Under the pieces are notes generated by a model. It had not been told where the DNA came from and ran no database searches. It was given only the letters and a program-made list of their open reading frames with translations. Shown one piece after another: positions 27,972 through 37,363 of a stretch of DNA of 64,000 nt. The stretch spans positions 1 through 64,000 of the forward strand of contig CAWJES010000012.1 in NCBI GenBank assembly GCA_963841965.1. Direction: 5' to 3'. Both the position numbers and the translations under genes were made by a program. Source of the stretch: Palsa-459 sp963841965 (GTDB lineage: Bacteria > Actinomycetota > Acidimicrobiia > Acidimicrobiales > RAAP-2). Each line of letters begins with the position of its first letter. Position 1 is the first letter of the stretch.

Positions 27972-28545
27972 GGGCCAGCTCCTTCTCTTCCTCGCGCACG
28001 ATGCGATAGGCCTCAGCCGCCGCAGCGATGTTTGCCACGGCGACCGGGCCGCGGAACCGCTCCTCGATGGCGCGCGCCACCGCGTCGATCGAAACGACGT
28101 CGCTGATCGCAGCGAATCCCCCGAGGAGGACGGCGTTCGGGACAGGTCGGCCGGTGTGGGCGAGGGCGAGCTCGGTCGCGGGCACCGTCAGCAGGCGATC
28201 ATGCCGGAACTGCTTCGGGAACTCCCCCAGCCCCAGGTCATCGAAGCTCCGCGATGTGTTGACGAGCACGTAGGCGTCGGGACCGAGCCCGGAGAAGAGG
28301 TCGACCTGGTGCAGCAGCGTCGAATCCTGGATGATCAGGGCGTCCGGAGCGAGCACCGGCTCACGCGTGCGAATCTCCTCGTCGCTGATCCGGCAGAACG
28401 AGACGACTGGTGCACCCGTGCGCTCGGACCCGAAGCTCGGGAAGGCCTGCGAACGGTGGCCGTCGAGGAAGGCTGCGACGGAGAGCATCTCAGCCGCAGT
28501 CACCACGCCCTGGCCTCCCCGACCGTGGATCCTCACCTGGAACAT
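27955..28545 (-). CDS. porG: 2-oxoacid:ferredoxin oxidoreductase, gamma subunit
   Basis: First gene of the operon; 196 residues. The start MFQVRIHGRGGQGVVTAAEM is the conserved gamma-subunit N-terminus, followed by QAFPSFGSERTGAPVVSF. GGAGGA precedes the ATG by 5 nt. The subunit is part of the PorABGD complex that decarboxylates pyruvate to acetyl-CoA with low-potential electron output. Confidence 0.9.
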   Translation of the reverse strand: MFQVRIHGRGGQGVVTAAEMLSVAAFLDGHRSQAFPSFGSERTGAPVVSFCRISDEEIRTREPVLAPDALIIQDSTLLHQVDLFSGLGPDAYVLVNTSRSFDDLGLGEFPKQFRHDRLLTVPATELALAHTGRPVPNAVLLGGFAAISDVVSIDAVARAIEERFRGPVAVANIAAAAEAYRIVREEEKELARAQAD

Positions 28546-28786
28546 GGCGTCCTCCGAGCAGATCCTGGTTGGCACTGCTCGAGCCCGAGGTGGCAGAGGT
28601 GCGCATTGCACCCTCGCAGTGAGCAGTTCGTGACCCCGGTCGTCATTGTCTTCGAGCGTAACGATGCGGCTAGCGCGATGTCGTCTCGGATTGGGGTCAA
28701 ACGGCCCACCTGCGACATGTTGTGACCTAAGTCCTTGTTCACTCGAATGCGCGGTGGCGGACGGGCGCCGGGCGTCGTCCAAGGAA

Positions 28787-29683
28787 TCAGTGCAGGACCC
28801 GCCGCGGTCGATCCAGGTCGGCGCGTGCTGCTGTGAGCAGGCGCTGCAGGCGAACGCCGTGGTGGACATCGAGCGGATGAGGCCGGTCCGTCTCGACGGT
28901 CTCGACAAACTCGTCGACGATGCGCACCATCGTCTCATCCGTGAGCACGGCGGACGTGTCGACGACGATCGCGCCGTCGCGCGTGTACACCTCAACACCA
29001 GCCCTGCTTGGCTCCACATTCGTGTAGGCGGAGAGCGAGACTTCGCTCGTCACGCCCGACTCGTGCTCGACGAGGAGGCCGACCCAGCGTCTCGGATTCC
29101 CATGCGCCTCGATGCCCACGATGGTTCCCAGTGCCGCGTCCAGCGTGTCGAGGACGTGCGGGCCGAGATCGTGCAATGGTCCCTGCTCGAGTCGCCACGG
29201 GGTCGCGAACATACCTCCAAGGAATGCTCCGCTGAGGAACACGCCGCGTGCGCCGATCGGCACCACTGCTTCCACCTCGCGGAGGAACCTGCGGACGTCG
29301 TCGTTGTACCGCCACGTGAGCACCATCTGGGTCGCAACTCCGGCCTGGGCGACGGTGTTCGCCAGCTCCACGGCGCTGTCGAGATCCAGGGCCACAGGCT
29401 TCTCGAGCAGCAGCGCCTTTCCGGCCCTTGCCGCCTGGATCGCGAGACGCGCCTGGACGTCGGGAGGTACAGCGAACGTCACGGCGTCGCATGCGTCGAG
29501 GAACTCAGGGAACGACGTGAAGGCCGGTGCTCCGAGCGGCGCTGCAACCGTCATCGCGGCGTCCATGCGGCGCGCCCACACGCCTGCGAGCGTCGTCCTC
29601 GGGTGTCGGGCCACCATCGGCGCATGCACTAGGTGCGACCACGGCCCTGCGCCGACGACGCCGACACGAAGCGGTTCAGTCAT
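28787..29683 (-). CDS. Gfo/Idh/MocA-family NAD(P)-dependent oxidoreductase
   Basis: A 298-residue sugar or cyclitol dehydrogenase family protein. The N-terminal Rossmann motif is VGVVGAGPWSHLVHAPM and the family motif EKPVALD (around 105) carries the catalytic Lys. GGAGG lies 6 nt before the ATG. It follows the sugar ABC importer on the same strand, so it probably oxidises a sugar taken up by that system. Confidence 0.87.
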   Translation of the reverse strand: MTEPLRVGVVGAGPWSHLVHAPMVARHPRTTLAGVWARRMDAAMTVAAPLGAPAFTSFPEFLDACDAVTFAVPPDVQARLAIQAARAGKALLLEKPVALDLDSAVELANTVAQAGVATQMVLTWRYNDDVRRFLREVEAVVPIGARGVFLSGAFLGGMFATPWRLEQGPLHDLGPHVLDTLDAALGTIVGIEAHGNPRRWVGLLVEHESGVTSEVSLSAYTNVEPSRAGVEVYTRDGAIVVDTSAVLTDETMVRIVDEFVETVETDRPHPLDVHHGVRLQRLLTAARADLDRPRRVLH

Positions 29684-29799
29684 TCACAGCCTCCAGTTGC
29701 GCGCTCATGTCCACTTCCGCGACTGTCGTGAACGAGACGATGTCAGGTTCGGCGATGGCATCCTTCCCGCGAGCCACGGCAAGGCGAGGTGCGCTGACG

Positions 29800-31131
29800 T
29801 CAGGCTCTGGATTGGCCTCGCCGGGAGATCGCCTCCACGCTGACCGCGGCGAGCAGGACGAGGCCGATCACGATGTCCTGGGTCGCGGCGTCCAGTCCGA
29901 TCAGGCCCATGCCGTTGTAGATCGTCGCGATGACCATGCCGCCGATCAGCGCGTGAACCATCTTGCCGCGGCCCCCGAAGAGGCTCACGCCACCGATCAC
30001 GGCGGCTGCGACAGCGAGCAGGACCAGCTGGCCGCCGTCGATGTCGTTGGAACTTCCGCCGAGGCGCGACGTGTAGAGGATGCCTGCCGCACCTGCAGTC
30101 AAGCCGGTGAGCGCGAATGCCCAGAGCCTGTTGAAGCCCAGGCTGACGCCGGCACGGCGGGCTGCCTCCGCGTTACCACCGATGGCGTAGATGTATCGCC
30201 CGAACCGCGTGCGGTTCAGCACGAATGTCCATGCGACGAGGATGCCGAGGACGATCGGGACGCAGTACGGGATCCCGCGGACGGGCTCGAGGACGCCCCG
30301 ATTCGCGTTGCAGATCAGCACGAGAGCCAAACCGGCGGCTGCCACGCCGACGATCTTGATGAGCGTGACGGCTGGGGGAACCGCGATGGAGCCGCTCCTG
30401 CGACGGCGACGATCGCTCAGGATCGTGAGCACTGCGAAGACCGCGACGATCGCTATCGTCATGACCCATCCCGCAATGGGCGACAGGTTCCCGTCGACCA
30501 GATCCAGCAAGGGTCCGTTCAGAATCGAGACGCTGCCTTGGTAGTTGTCGAGGTTGACGACCTTCAGAAGCACGCCTTCGAGGCCGAGAAGGAAGGCGAG
30601 CGAGACGATGAAGGAGGGGATGCGCAAGCGGATGACCAACCCGCCGACGACCATGGCGATGACCGTGGAGGTGAACAGCCCGCAGAGGATGGCGAGCCAC
30701 CAGGGGAAGTTGTGGTGGGATCCCGCCAGCACTGCCATGACGCCGCCCGCAATGGCGCCGTTGTACCCGGCGGACAGGTCGATCTCCCCGAGGAGGAGGA
30801 CCCAGATCTCGGCGAATCCGAACACGATGAGGTAGGACGCCTGCGTGAGCAGGTTGGTCAGGTTGCCGACTGAGAGGAAGAGCGAGTTCTTCGTCTGGAA
30901 GAAGATGACGAGGACGATCAGGCCGAAGATGATCGGGAGCATGCCGCTCTGCCCAGATTTGATCTTTCGCCACGACTCCTTGGTGTATGCGCCGAGGGAG
31001 CCATTGGTATCGGGGTTCAAGAGCAGCTCATCGCCCGCATCAGCGGCTTCTGCTCCGTGGGCCCAGGGATTGGTCGATGCGGAAACCGCAACCTGAGGCT
31101 CGGGCAGGGACTCACCTTCTTGGATCGTCAT
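29800..31131 (-). CDS. Sugar ABC transporter permease (xylose type)
   Basis: Integral membrane permease of 443 residues with at least ten hydrophobic segments. The order resembles XylH: QASYLIVFGFAEIWVLLLGEIDLSAG, GAIAGGVMAVLAG, and the C-terminal ALIGGMVIATIYNGMGL. A cytoplasmic N-terminal extension of about 60 residues precedes the first segment. Start and stop of the neighbouring genes interlock: the ATPase gene's TGA overlaps this ATG (ATGA). Confidence 0.88.
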   Translation of the reverse strand: MTIQEGESLPEPQVAVSASTNPWAHGAEAADAGDELLLNPDTNGSLGAYTKESWRKIKSGQSGMLPIIFGLIVLVIFFQTKNSLFLSVGNLTNLLTQASYLIVFGFAEIWVLLLGEIDLSAGYNGAIAGGVMAVLAGSHHNFPWWLAILCGLFTSTVIAMVVGGLVIRLRIPSFIVSLAFLLGLEGVLLKVVNLDNYQGSVSILNGPLLDLVDGNLSPIAGWVMTIAIVAVFAVLTILSDRRRRRSGSIAVPPAVTLIKIVGVAAAGLALVLICNANRGVLEPVRGIPYCVPIVLGILVAWTFVLNRTRFGRYIYAIGGNAEAARRAGVSLGFNRLWAFALTGLTAGAAGILYTSRLGGSSNDIDGGQLVLLAVAAAVIGGVSLFGGRGKMVHALIGGMVIATIYNGMGLIGLDAATQDIVIGLVLLAAVSVEAISRRGQSRA

Positions 31132-31976
31132 GAGGCGGTCTCAGGCCTTTCACTGTTCGACCCGGATTGGCTGTCTGAGGTGACATACGTCCCCGTCGTG
31201 ATGATCTCCACGGCGGATTGGGGCGTGTACTCGGCGATCGGTCCCGTGTGCACGAGTCGACCGAGGTACATGACCGCGAGGCGATCCGCCACGGAGAAGA
31301 CATCGTTGAGGTTGTGCGAGATGACGATCACGGCGATCCCGCGGTCCGCGAGTCGACGGATCAGGGCGAGCACCTGCGCCGTCTGGGACACACCAAGTGC
31401 GGCCGTCGGCTCGTCCATGATGACGAGCTTCGCGTCACGCATCACTGCGCGGGCAACAGCCACCGACTGGCGCTGGCCACCGGAGAGCGACTCGACGAGC
31501 TGGCGTACGGACTTCACGGTCGTGACGGAGAGATCTGCCAGCGTCGACTTCGCCTTCGACTCCATTTCGTTCTCGTCGAGAAGGCGGTGGCGGAGCGGCT
31601 CGTGGCCGAGAAACATGTTCTGCACGATGTCGAGGTTGTCGCAGAGGGCGAGGTCCTGGTACACCGTCGCGATACCGAGATCGTCGGCGTCGCGCGGAGT
31701 CTTGATCGAGACGTGCTTGCCGCTCCAGTAGATGTCTCCGGAAGACGGTCCCCAAATCCCGGAGATGCATTTGATCAGCGTGGACTTTCCTGCGCCGTTG
31801 TCACCGACGAGGGCGGTGACCTGGCCAACAGGGACATCGAGATCGACCCCGCTGAGAGCCTGCACGGCCCCAAAGTTCTTGGAGATGCCGCGCAGGCTCA
31901 GCAGCGGTAGGTCGGAACTTCCAGACACGTTCGAGACGTCGTCCTCCGCAGCCACAGTCATGGCTGCGGAGGACAC
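31128..31976 (-). CDS. Sugar ABC transporter ATP-binding protein, single domain
   Basis: ATPase of 282 residues. Walker A is GDNGAGKST, the signature LSGGQRQSVAVARAV, Walker B KLVIMDEPTAAL and the switch His ISHNLND. XylG, RbsA and similar sugar ATPases are two-domain proteins of about 500 residues; this one has one nucleotide-binding domain, so it would work as a homodimer, as seen in some actinobacterial systems. The first in-frame start (GTG) and an ATG five codons later are both possible. Confidence 0.9.
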   Translation of the reverse strand: MSSAAMTVAAEDDVSNVSGSSDLPLLSLRGISKNFGAVQALSGVDLDVPVGQVTALVGDNGAGKSTLIKCISGIWGPSSGDIYWSGKHVSIKTPRDADDLGIATVYQDLALCDNLDIVQNMFLGHEPLRHRLLDENEMESKAKSTLADLSVTTVKSVRQLVESLSGGQRQSVAVARAVMRDAKLVIMDEPTAALGVSQTAQVLALIRRLADRGIAVIVISHNLNDVFSVADRLAVMYLGRLVHTGPIAEYTPQSAVEIITTGTYVTSDSQSGSNSERPETAS

Positions 31977-32007
31977 GTCTGGAAGGGAGATTCCAATTGC
32001 CTAGTGC

Positions 32008-33207
32008 TTACTTAATGCCGTACTTCGTGCAGTCAGCCTTGAAAGCCGGGGTGCAGATTGATGCTGCAGTGACCTGGCCCTGGGCAACAGCCGTGCTCGC
32101 GATGAGGTTAGGAGTAACCCACTGCGGCGTCAGCAGCAGTGAAGGAACTTGCTTGCCCGTCGTCGAGTCCAGCGTCTTGCCGGCCAGCAGTGCCTTCGGC
32201 ACAGAAACGTTCGCACGTGCGTAGATCGCGAGTGCGACCGCAGCCTGGGCCTCCTGGAGGATCGGCTTGTACACGGTGCCGCACTGGTATCCACTGATGA
32301 TGTTCTGGAAGCCGGTGACGGTCGCGTCCTGTCCGGTCGTCGGGAACGTGAAGGGCTTGACACCCTGGGTCTGCAGCCAGGTGATGATCGGCGCAGCGTT
32401 CTCGTCGTTCGGGCTCAGCATCGCGTTCGTCTGCGGGTGGGCGGTGTAGGCCTGCTGGAACTCGGTAAGAGCAGTTGCAGGCGTCCAGGTGCCGGCCAGC
32501 GTTGCCTCAAGCGTGTACTTGCCAGACTTGAAGAACGGTGAGAGCACCGCGTCGTAACCGTCGGCGAACAGCGTCGCGTTGTTGTCAGTCGGCGAGCCAA
32601 CACCCACGATGACCTTGGGAGAAGCAATCTTCCAAGCTGCGATGCAGGACACGAGGCCCTTGCCGAGCAGCGTGCCGACCGCAACGTTGTTGAAGCTGAC
32701 GTAGTACTTGTCAGATCCACCAAGCACCAGGCGGTCGTAGTCGATGACCTTCACGCCGGCGGCCCTTGCGTCCTTCTCAATGGTCGCTCCGGTGGCCGAG
32801 TCAAGGGCGGTGTAGATGATGACCTTGTCACCCTTGAGGATGGCTGCCTGAGCGTCGCTGATGGCGGTCGCGTCGCTTCCCTGCGAGTTCTCCACGGTGA
32901 TCTCCGACTTGGGCAGACCAGCAAGCTCAAGAGCCTTCTGGATGTCCGGTGCGTCGAAGTCGGTCCAGCGGTTGGAGGAAACCTCGTCCGGCAGGATCGC
33001 CGTGACGCCGCCCTTGCCCTTTGCCGTGATCGGCTTGAGCAGCTTCATTGCGGAGAAGCTCGGGTTGAACGACGTCGGCGTAAGGCCCTTTGCCTGGGTC
33101 TTGTGCGTCGTCGCCGCCGAAGCTGCGATGCTCCCAGCACACATGGTGGCTGCGAGCCCGGCTGCCAGTGACAACGTCACGAGGCGCCGCGTTCTAAATG
33201 ACTTCAT
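32008..33207 (-). CDS. Sugar (xylose-type) ABC transporter substrate-binding protein
   Basis: Periplasmic-binding-protein-like sugar receptor of 399 residues. A signal peptide covers about residues 1-32 (SLAAGLAATMCAGSIAASA) without a proper lipobox. DYDRL (VKVIDYDRLVLGG) and GSDATAISDAQAAIL are typical of XylF-type proteins. AAGGGGG precedes the ATG, so this start is preferred over one 17 codons upstream. With the ATPase and permease it forms a complete importer, probably for xylose or a related pentose given xylA and xylB about 12 kb away. Confidence 0.88.
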   Translation of the reverse strand: MKSFRTRRLVTLSLAAGLAATMCAGSIAASAATTHKTQAKGLTPTSFNPSFSAMKLLKPITAKGKGGVTAILPDEVSSNRWTDFDAPDIQKALELAGLPKSEITVENSQGSDATAISDAQAAILKGDKVIIYTALDSATGATIEKDARAAGVKVIDYDRLVLGGSDKYYVSFNNVAVGTLLGKGLVSCIAAWKIASPKVIVGVGSPTDNNATLFADGYDAVLSPFFKSGKYTLEATLAGTWTPATALTEFQQAYTAHPQTNAMLSPNDENAAPIITWLQTQGVKPFTFPTTGQDATVTGFQNIISGYQCGTVYKPILQEAQAAVALAIYARANVSVPKALLAGKTLDSTTGKQVPSLLLTPQWVTPNLIASTAVAQGQVTAASICTPAFKADCTKYGIK

Positions 33208-33224
33208 TGAATGTCCCCCTTCTG

Positions 33225-33241
33225 ATCGAGAATTTCTCAAT
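33225..33241 (-). promoter_or_regulatory. Candidate operator upstream of the sugar ABC operon
   Basis: ATCGAGAA-T-TTCTCAAT is a 17-base near-perfect dyad (one mismatch) located 18 bases before the binding-protein ATG. Its place between promoter region and gene fits a LacI- or ROK-type repressor site. No regulator gene is next to it. Confidence 0.4.
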
Positions 33242-33717
33242 CGGTAAGTTAGTACCACTTGGTGTGGACGTCCAGCAATCTATGTCCATGTGAAGCGCCT
33301 GTCATGCCGCCCTTCATTCGGACCTCGGCAATGCTGCGTTCACGAGGCCGCGTTGAAGTGGCGTGCTGTTGACCGAGGAACTGGCGACCTTCGTGCGAAC
33401 GTGCGTTCCAGTGCCGCGTTCGCCGACGGGGGCTCGACGGCGGCCACCGACGACTCGCCCTCTGACTCCCAGATCGTTGCGTGGGCTGGAGATCCGCGCG
33501 CAGGTTCTCGGCACTGGCCACCTGATCCTGTCGATGGACTGCGGTCGCGCGACCCTGCGACGGACCACTCTCAGGGTCCTCTCGTCCGAGTTGCCGTGCG
33601 AGAAGTGCAGACATGACGAACCTCACTAATTTTCGTCAGCCTCTGCCTGACTTCCATTCGGGCACGGCAAATGGAGAGGAAACCCAGGGGCAATCGGTGA
33701 CTCTGTACCGTTGGGAG
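33242..33717. other. Intergenic region between sugar ABC operon and pheA
   Basis: I see no supportable gene here. Short open frames on both strands (Arg- and Pro-rich) look like chance frames of GC-rich DNA. It should contain the divergent promoters of the sugar operon (left part, with AT-rich GGTACTAACTTACC near 33242-33256) and of pheA (right end). Confidence 0.4.
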
Positions 33718-34653
33718 ATGCCCGATCCACGCAAGACAGTCGCGTACTTCGGCCCCGCGGGGACATTCACGGAGGAAGCCCTGCTCTCGCAGTCGGACCT
33801 CGAAGGGCTGACGCTCGTCACGAGGCTTGCGATCGGCGACGTTCTGGAGGCGGTCGATCGAGGCGAGGTGGCCTACGGATTCGTGCCCATCGAGAATGCG
33901 ATCGAGGGCACCGTCAACGCCGCGATCGACGGGCTCGTCTTCGATGTCGACCTCCGAATCGTCCGCGAGGTCGTGCTCGACATCCACCTGTACCTCATGG
34001 CACCTAGCGGGACGGCGATCGAGGACGTCCGCACGGTGCGCTCCTTCCCTCACGCGCTCTCCCAGTGCCGTCGGTTCATCGCGGAGCGACTCGGCGGAGC
34101 GGAGACCGTCGCGGCAAACTCGACAGCCGATGCGGCTCGCCAGCTCGGCGAGCATCCGGAGGCTGGCTGCGCAGCAATCGCACCGAGGCTCGCCGCCAGC
34201 CTGTACGGCCTGGACATCCTTGCCGAGGCGATCGAGGACCACCCTGACAACCAGACGCGATTCGTGCTCGTGGCGAAGTCGGGCGTTCCTGAGCGAACCG
34301 GCCACGATCGCACGAGCATCGTGTGCTTCCAGGATGCGGATCGCCCGGGCAGCCTCTACGGGATCCTCGGGCAATTCGCCGCCCGGAACATCAACCTGAC
34401 GAAGCTCGAGTCACGCCCGACCAAGCAGGGCCTGGGCGACTACTGCTTCGTGATCGACCTCGACGGCCACCTCGCAGACGAGGTTGTGGCTGACTGCCTC
34501 ACCGAACTGCGGGCCTCGGTCACCGACGTCAAGTTCCTTGGCTCCTACCCAACTGCGGGGATCGAGGCGCAGGCAAGCCGCGAGGCCGTCACCGCGCGCC
34601 GCGATGCGGCGCGATCGTGGGTCTCGACGCTGCTGAAGGAGCCCCGCGTCTAG
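33718..34653 (+). CDS. pheA: Prephenate dehydratase
   Basis: Converts prephenate to phenylpyruvate in phenylalanine synthesis. The catalytic domain starts VAYFGPAGTFTEEAL and ends with the TRF motif (DNQTRFVLVAK); a C-terminal ACT domain has ESRP (LTKLESRPTKQGLGDY), the phenylalanine feedback site. The product is 311 residues, normal for a monofunctional dehydratase. The ATG at 33718 is chosen because TACCGT lies 6 nt upstream and family homology starts here; a GTG at 33697 behind GGGG and an ATG at 33613 are alternatives. Confidence 0.92.
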   Translation: MPDPRKTVAYFGPAGTFTEEALLSQSDLEGLTLVTRLAIGDVLEAVDRGEVAYGFVPIENAIEGTVNAAIDGLVFDVDLRIVREVVLDIHLYLMAPSGTAIEDVRTVRSFPHALSQCRRFIAERLGGAETVAANSTADAARQLGEHPEAGCAAIAPRLAASLYGLDILAEAIEDHPDNQTRFVLVAKSGVPERTGHDRTSIVCFQDADRPGSLYGILGQFAARNINLTKLESRPTKQGLGDYCFVIDLDGHLADEVVADCLTELRASVTDVKFLGSYPTAGIEAQASREAVTARRDAARSWVSTLLKEPRV

Positions 34654-34711
34654 CAGCGCCAGCAGTCTGCACCCTCGACCCGAAGTGCCTTGCGCTGGTG
34701 GGCCGGTCCCG

Positions 34712-35755
34712 CTAGCCGCGATTGCCCAGCCGCTCGATGATCGACCGACCGATCTGGTCGGTCGTCGGGGACTCCCCAGAACGAGCCGACCTGGCCTCGT
34801 CGAGTGCGGCCTCGGTGATCCTTGCAGCGGCCTCGTGCTCGCCCAGCGCGTCAACCATGAGCGCGGCCGACCAGATCGCTGCAATCGGGTTCGCCTTGTT
34901 GCTTCCTGCGATGTCGTGGGCAGCCCCGTGAACCGGCTCGAAGACCGAGGGTCCCGTCCCCGCGGGGTTCAGGTTCGCCGATGGGGCGTAGCCGATGCCG
35001 CCCGAAACCGCGCCGGCCAGATCCGTGAGGATGTCACCGAACAGATTGTCGGTGACGATGATGTCGTACCGCTCGGGACGCTCCACGAGATGGATGCAGG
35101 CCGCATCCACGTGGTTGTAGGCGACGCTGACGCCAGGAAAATCGGCGGCGACCTCGTCGACCGTCCGCTGCCAAAGGTCGCCCGCGAAGGTGAGGACGTT
35201 GGTCTTGTGAACCAGCGTCAGGGACTTTCTCGACCGCTGCTGCGCGAGTTCGAACGCGAACCGGACGCAGCGCTCGACCCCGTGCCTCGTGTTGACCGAA
35301 CCCTGCGTCGCGACCTCGAACGGCGTGCCCCGGCGAAGTGACCCCCCCTCCCCCGCATAGGCACCCTCGGTGTTCTCGCGGATGACGACGAACTCGCAGC
35401 CTTCTGCGAGTGAACCGGGCATCCCGACGAACGGTCGCAGGTTGATATAGGTGTCGAGCGCGAACCGCAGTCGAAGCAGCAGTCCCCGCTCGAGCGTGCC
35501 CCCGGGAATCCGCGTGTCCCCGAGCGCGGGTCCGATCGCACCCAGGAGGATCGCGTCGAATCCCCGCAGCTCCTCGAGGGTCTCGTCGGACAGCACCTCA
35601 CCGTCGCGCAGAAAGCGAGCAGCACCCAGGTCGAAGGACTTGGTCTCCAGATTGACGCCGGCTGCGGCGACGACGTCGAGCGCTTGGGCAACAACCTCGG
35701 GGCCGATTCCGTCCCCCCCGATCACCGCCACGCGACTTGTCTGAGACCCAGGCAC
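34712..35755 (-). CDS. leuB: 3-isopropylmalate dehydrogenase
   Basis: Third step of leucine synthesis: oxidative decarboxylation of 3-isopropylmalate. The N-terminal GGDGIGPEV, the substrate loop ERGLLLRLRFAL, and the signature NLFGDILTDLAGAVSGG with metal-binding Asp residues are present. About 347 residues from the GTG used here; a GTG 16 codons upstream is possible, but the extra residues are not family-like. It is divergent from leuC across about 190 bp. Confidence 0.94.
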   Translation of the reverse strand: MPGSQTSRVAVIGGDGIGPEVVAQALDVVAAAGVNLETKSFDLGAARFLRDGEVLSDETLEELRGFDAILLGAIGPALGDTRIPGGTLERGLLLRLRFALDTYINLRPFVGMPGSLAEGCEFVVIRENTEGAYAGEGGSLRRGTPFEVATQGSVNTRHGVERCVRFAFELAQQRSRKSLTLVHKTNVLTFAGDLWQRTVDEVAADFPGVSVAYNHVDAACIHLVERPERYDIIVTDNLFGDILTDLAGAVSGGIGYAPSANLNPAGTGPSVFEPVHGAAHDIAGSNKANPIAAIWSAALMVDALGEHEAAARITEAALDEARSARSGESPTTDQIGRSIIERLGNRG

Positions 35756-35947
35756 GTCCACCGCTTCCGTCGGGGGCCTGTCGACCCGGCCATCGCCCGG
35801 CACTGGCCGTCGCGGGGGTCAGTCTCCCAACCGCCGCGACAGGGGGTCAAGTGCCCTCGTGGCCCAGAAGTCTCGCCCGCGAGGCAGGTTGGTAGATTCC
35901 CTCTCTCGCGGCGTGCACCCTGGGCGCCGTCACCCTGGAGGTGGCAC

Positions 35948-37363
35948 GTGGCGGTCACGCCGACTCCGAAGACCCTCGCCGACAAGGTGTGGGAACAGCA
36001 CGTGGTCCGCCGGGCCCCCGGAGAGCCGGACCTCCTCTACATCGACCTCCATCTGATCCACGAGGTCACGTCGCCTCAGGCGTTCGACGGCCTTCGGCTC
36101 GCAGGTCGGACCGTGCGACGCCCCGATCTGACCGTCGCGACCGCGGACCACAACGTCCCGACGACCGCACTCGACCTCCCCATCGAGGACCCCGTCTCGC
36201 GCCGGCAACTCGAGGTCCTCGAGGCGAACTGCAAGGAGTTCCACATCACGTGCTACCCGCGCGGGAACCCGAACCAGGGCATCGTGCACGTGATCGGCCC
36301 GGAACTCGGGCTCACCCAGCCAGGCATGACGATCGTCTGCGGCGACAGCCACACCTCGACGCACGGAGCGTTCGGCGCGCTCGCCTTCGGCATCGGGACG
36401 AGCGAGGTCGAACATGTCCTCGCAACCCAGTCGCTCCCGCTCGCGCGACCCAAGACCATGGCGATCACAGTGGACGGCGAACTCGCAGCCGGAGTGACGG
36501 CGAAAGACCTCATCCTGGCCGTCATCGGCACGATCGGGACGGGTGGGGGGATGGGCCACGTTCTCGAGTACCGCGGACGAGCCTTTGAGACCCTCTCGAT
36601 GGAAGGTCGCATGACGGTCTGCAACATGAGCATCGAGGCAGGGGCGCGCGCGGGAATGATCGCCCCCGACGAGACGACCTTCGCCTACCTCGAAGGGAGG
36701 CCTCACGCGCCGAAGGGCGCCAAGTTCGACGAGGCTGTCGCGGCGTGGAAGCAGCTGCGGACCGACGACGGGGCGATGTTCGACGCCGAGGTCCGGCTGG
36801 ACGCCCAGGTCATCGAGACCCAGATCACCTGGGGGACCAACCCGGGACAGGTTGCGCCCCTGTCGGCCCGCGTCCCTGACCCGAGCGAGTTCGCAGACCC
36901 CGCGGACCGCGACGCTGCGGCCCGGGCGCTGGAGTACATGGGTCTGGAAGCGGGAACAGCCTTGCGTGACATCAGCGTTGACACCGTCTTCATCGGCTCG
37001 TGCACGAACTCGCGGATCGAGGACCTCCGTGCCGCGGCCGACGTGCTTCGAGGCAGGACGGTGCATTCCGGAACGCGTGCGCTGTGCGTCCCGGGCTCGC
37101 ATCGGGTGAAGGCCCAAGCGGAGGCCGAGGGCCTCGACCGGATCTTCACCGCGGCGGGGTTCGAGTGGCGCGAGCCGGGGTGCTCGATGTGTCTCGCGAT
37201 GAATCCCGACAAGCTGGCGCCATCGGAGCGCTGCGCGTCCACGTCGAATCGCAACTTCGAGGGCCGGCAGGGCCGCGGCGGACGGACGCACCTCGTCTCC
37301 CCCGCGGTCGCCGCGGCAACGGCGGTCGCCGGTCACTTCGCTTCGCCGCGGGACCTCTCGTGA
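35948..37363 (+). CDS. leuC: 3-isopropylmalate dehydratase, large subunit
   Basis: Aconitase-family enzyme, 471 residues, that isomerises 2- to 3-isopropylmalate with LeuD. The [4Fe-4S] ligands are in IGSCTNSRIEDL and EPGCSMCLAMN; CGDSHTSTHGAFGALAFGIG is the substrate-site motif. The GTG is supported by GGAGGT 5 nt upstream. It overlaps leuD by four bases (GTGA). Confidence 0.96.
   Translation: MAVTPTPKTLADKVWEQHVVRRAPGEPDLLYIDLHLIHEVTSPQAFDGLRLAGRTVRRPDLTVATADHNVPTTALDLPIEDPVSRRQLEVLEANCKEFHITCYPRGNPNQGIVHVIGPELGLTQPGMTIVCGDSHTSTHGAFGALAFGIGTSEVEHVLATQSLPLARPKTMAITVDGELAAGVTAKDLILAVIGTIGTGGGMGHVLEYRGRAFETLSMEGRMTVCNMSIEAGARAGMIAPDETTFAYLEGRPHAPKGAKFDEAVAAWKQLRTDDGAMFDAEVRLDAQVIETQITWGTNPGQVAPLSARVPDPSEFADPADRDAAARALEYMGLEAGTALRDISVDTVFIGSCTNSRIEDLRAAADVLRGRTVHSGTRALCVPGSHRVKAQAEAEGLDRIFTAAGFEWREPGCSMCLAMNPDKLAPSERCASTSNRNFEGRQGRGGRTHLVSPAVAAATAVAGHFASPRDLS

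Noticed and set aside
33249..33629. Short open frames on both strands before pheA
   Set aside because: Arg/Pro-rich, no homology I recognise, no ribosome binding site or leaderless signal; typical chance frames in GC-rich DNA.
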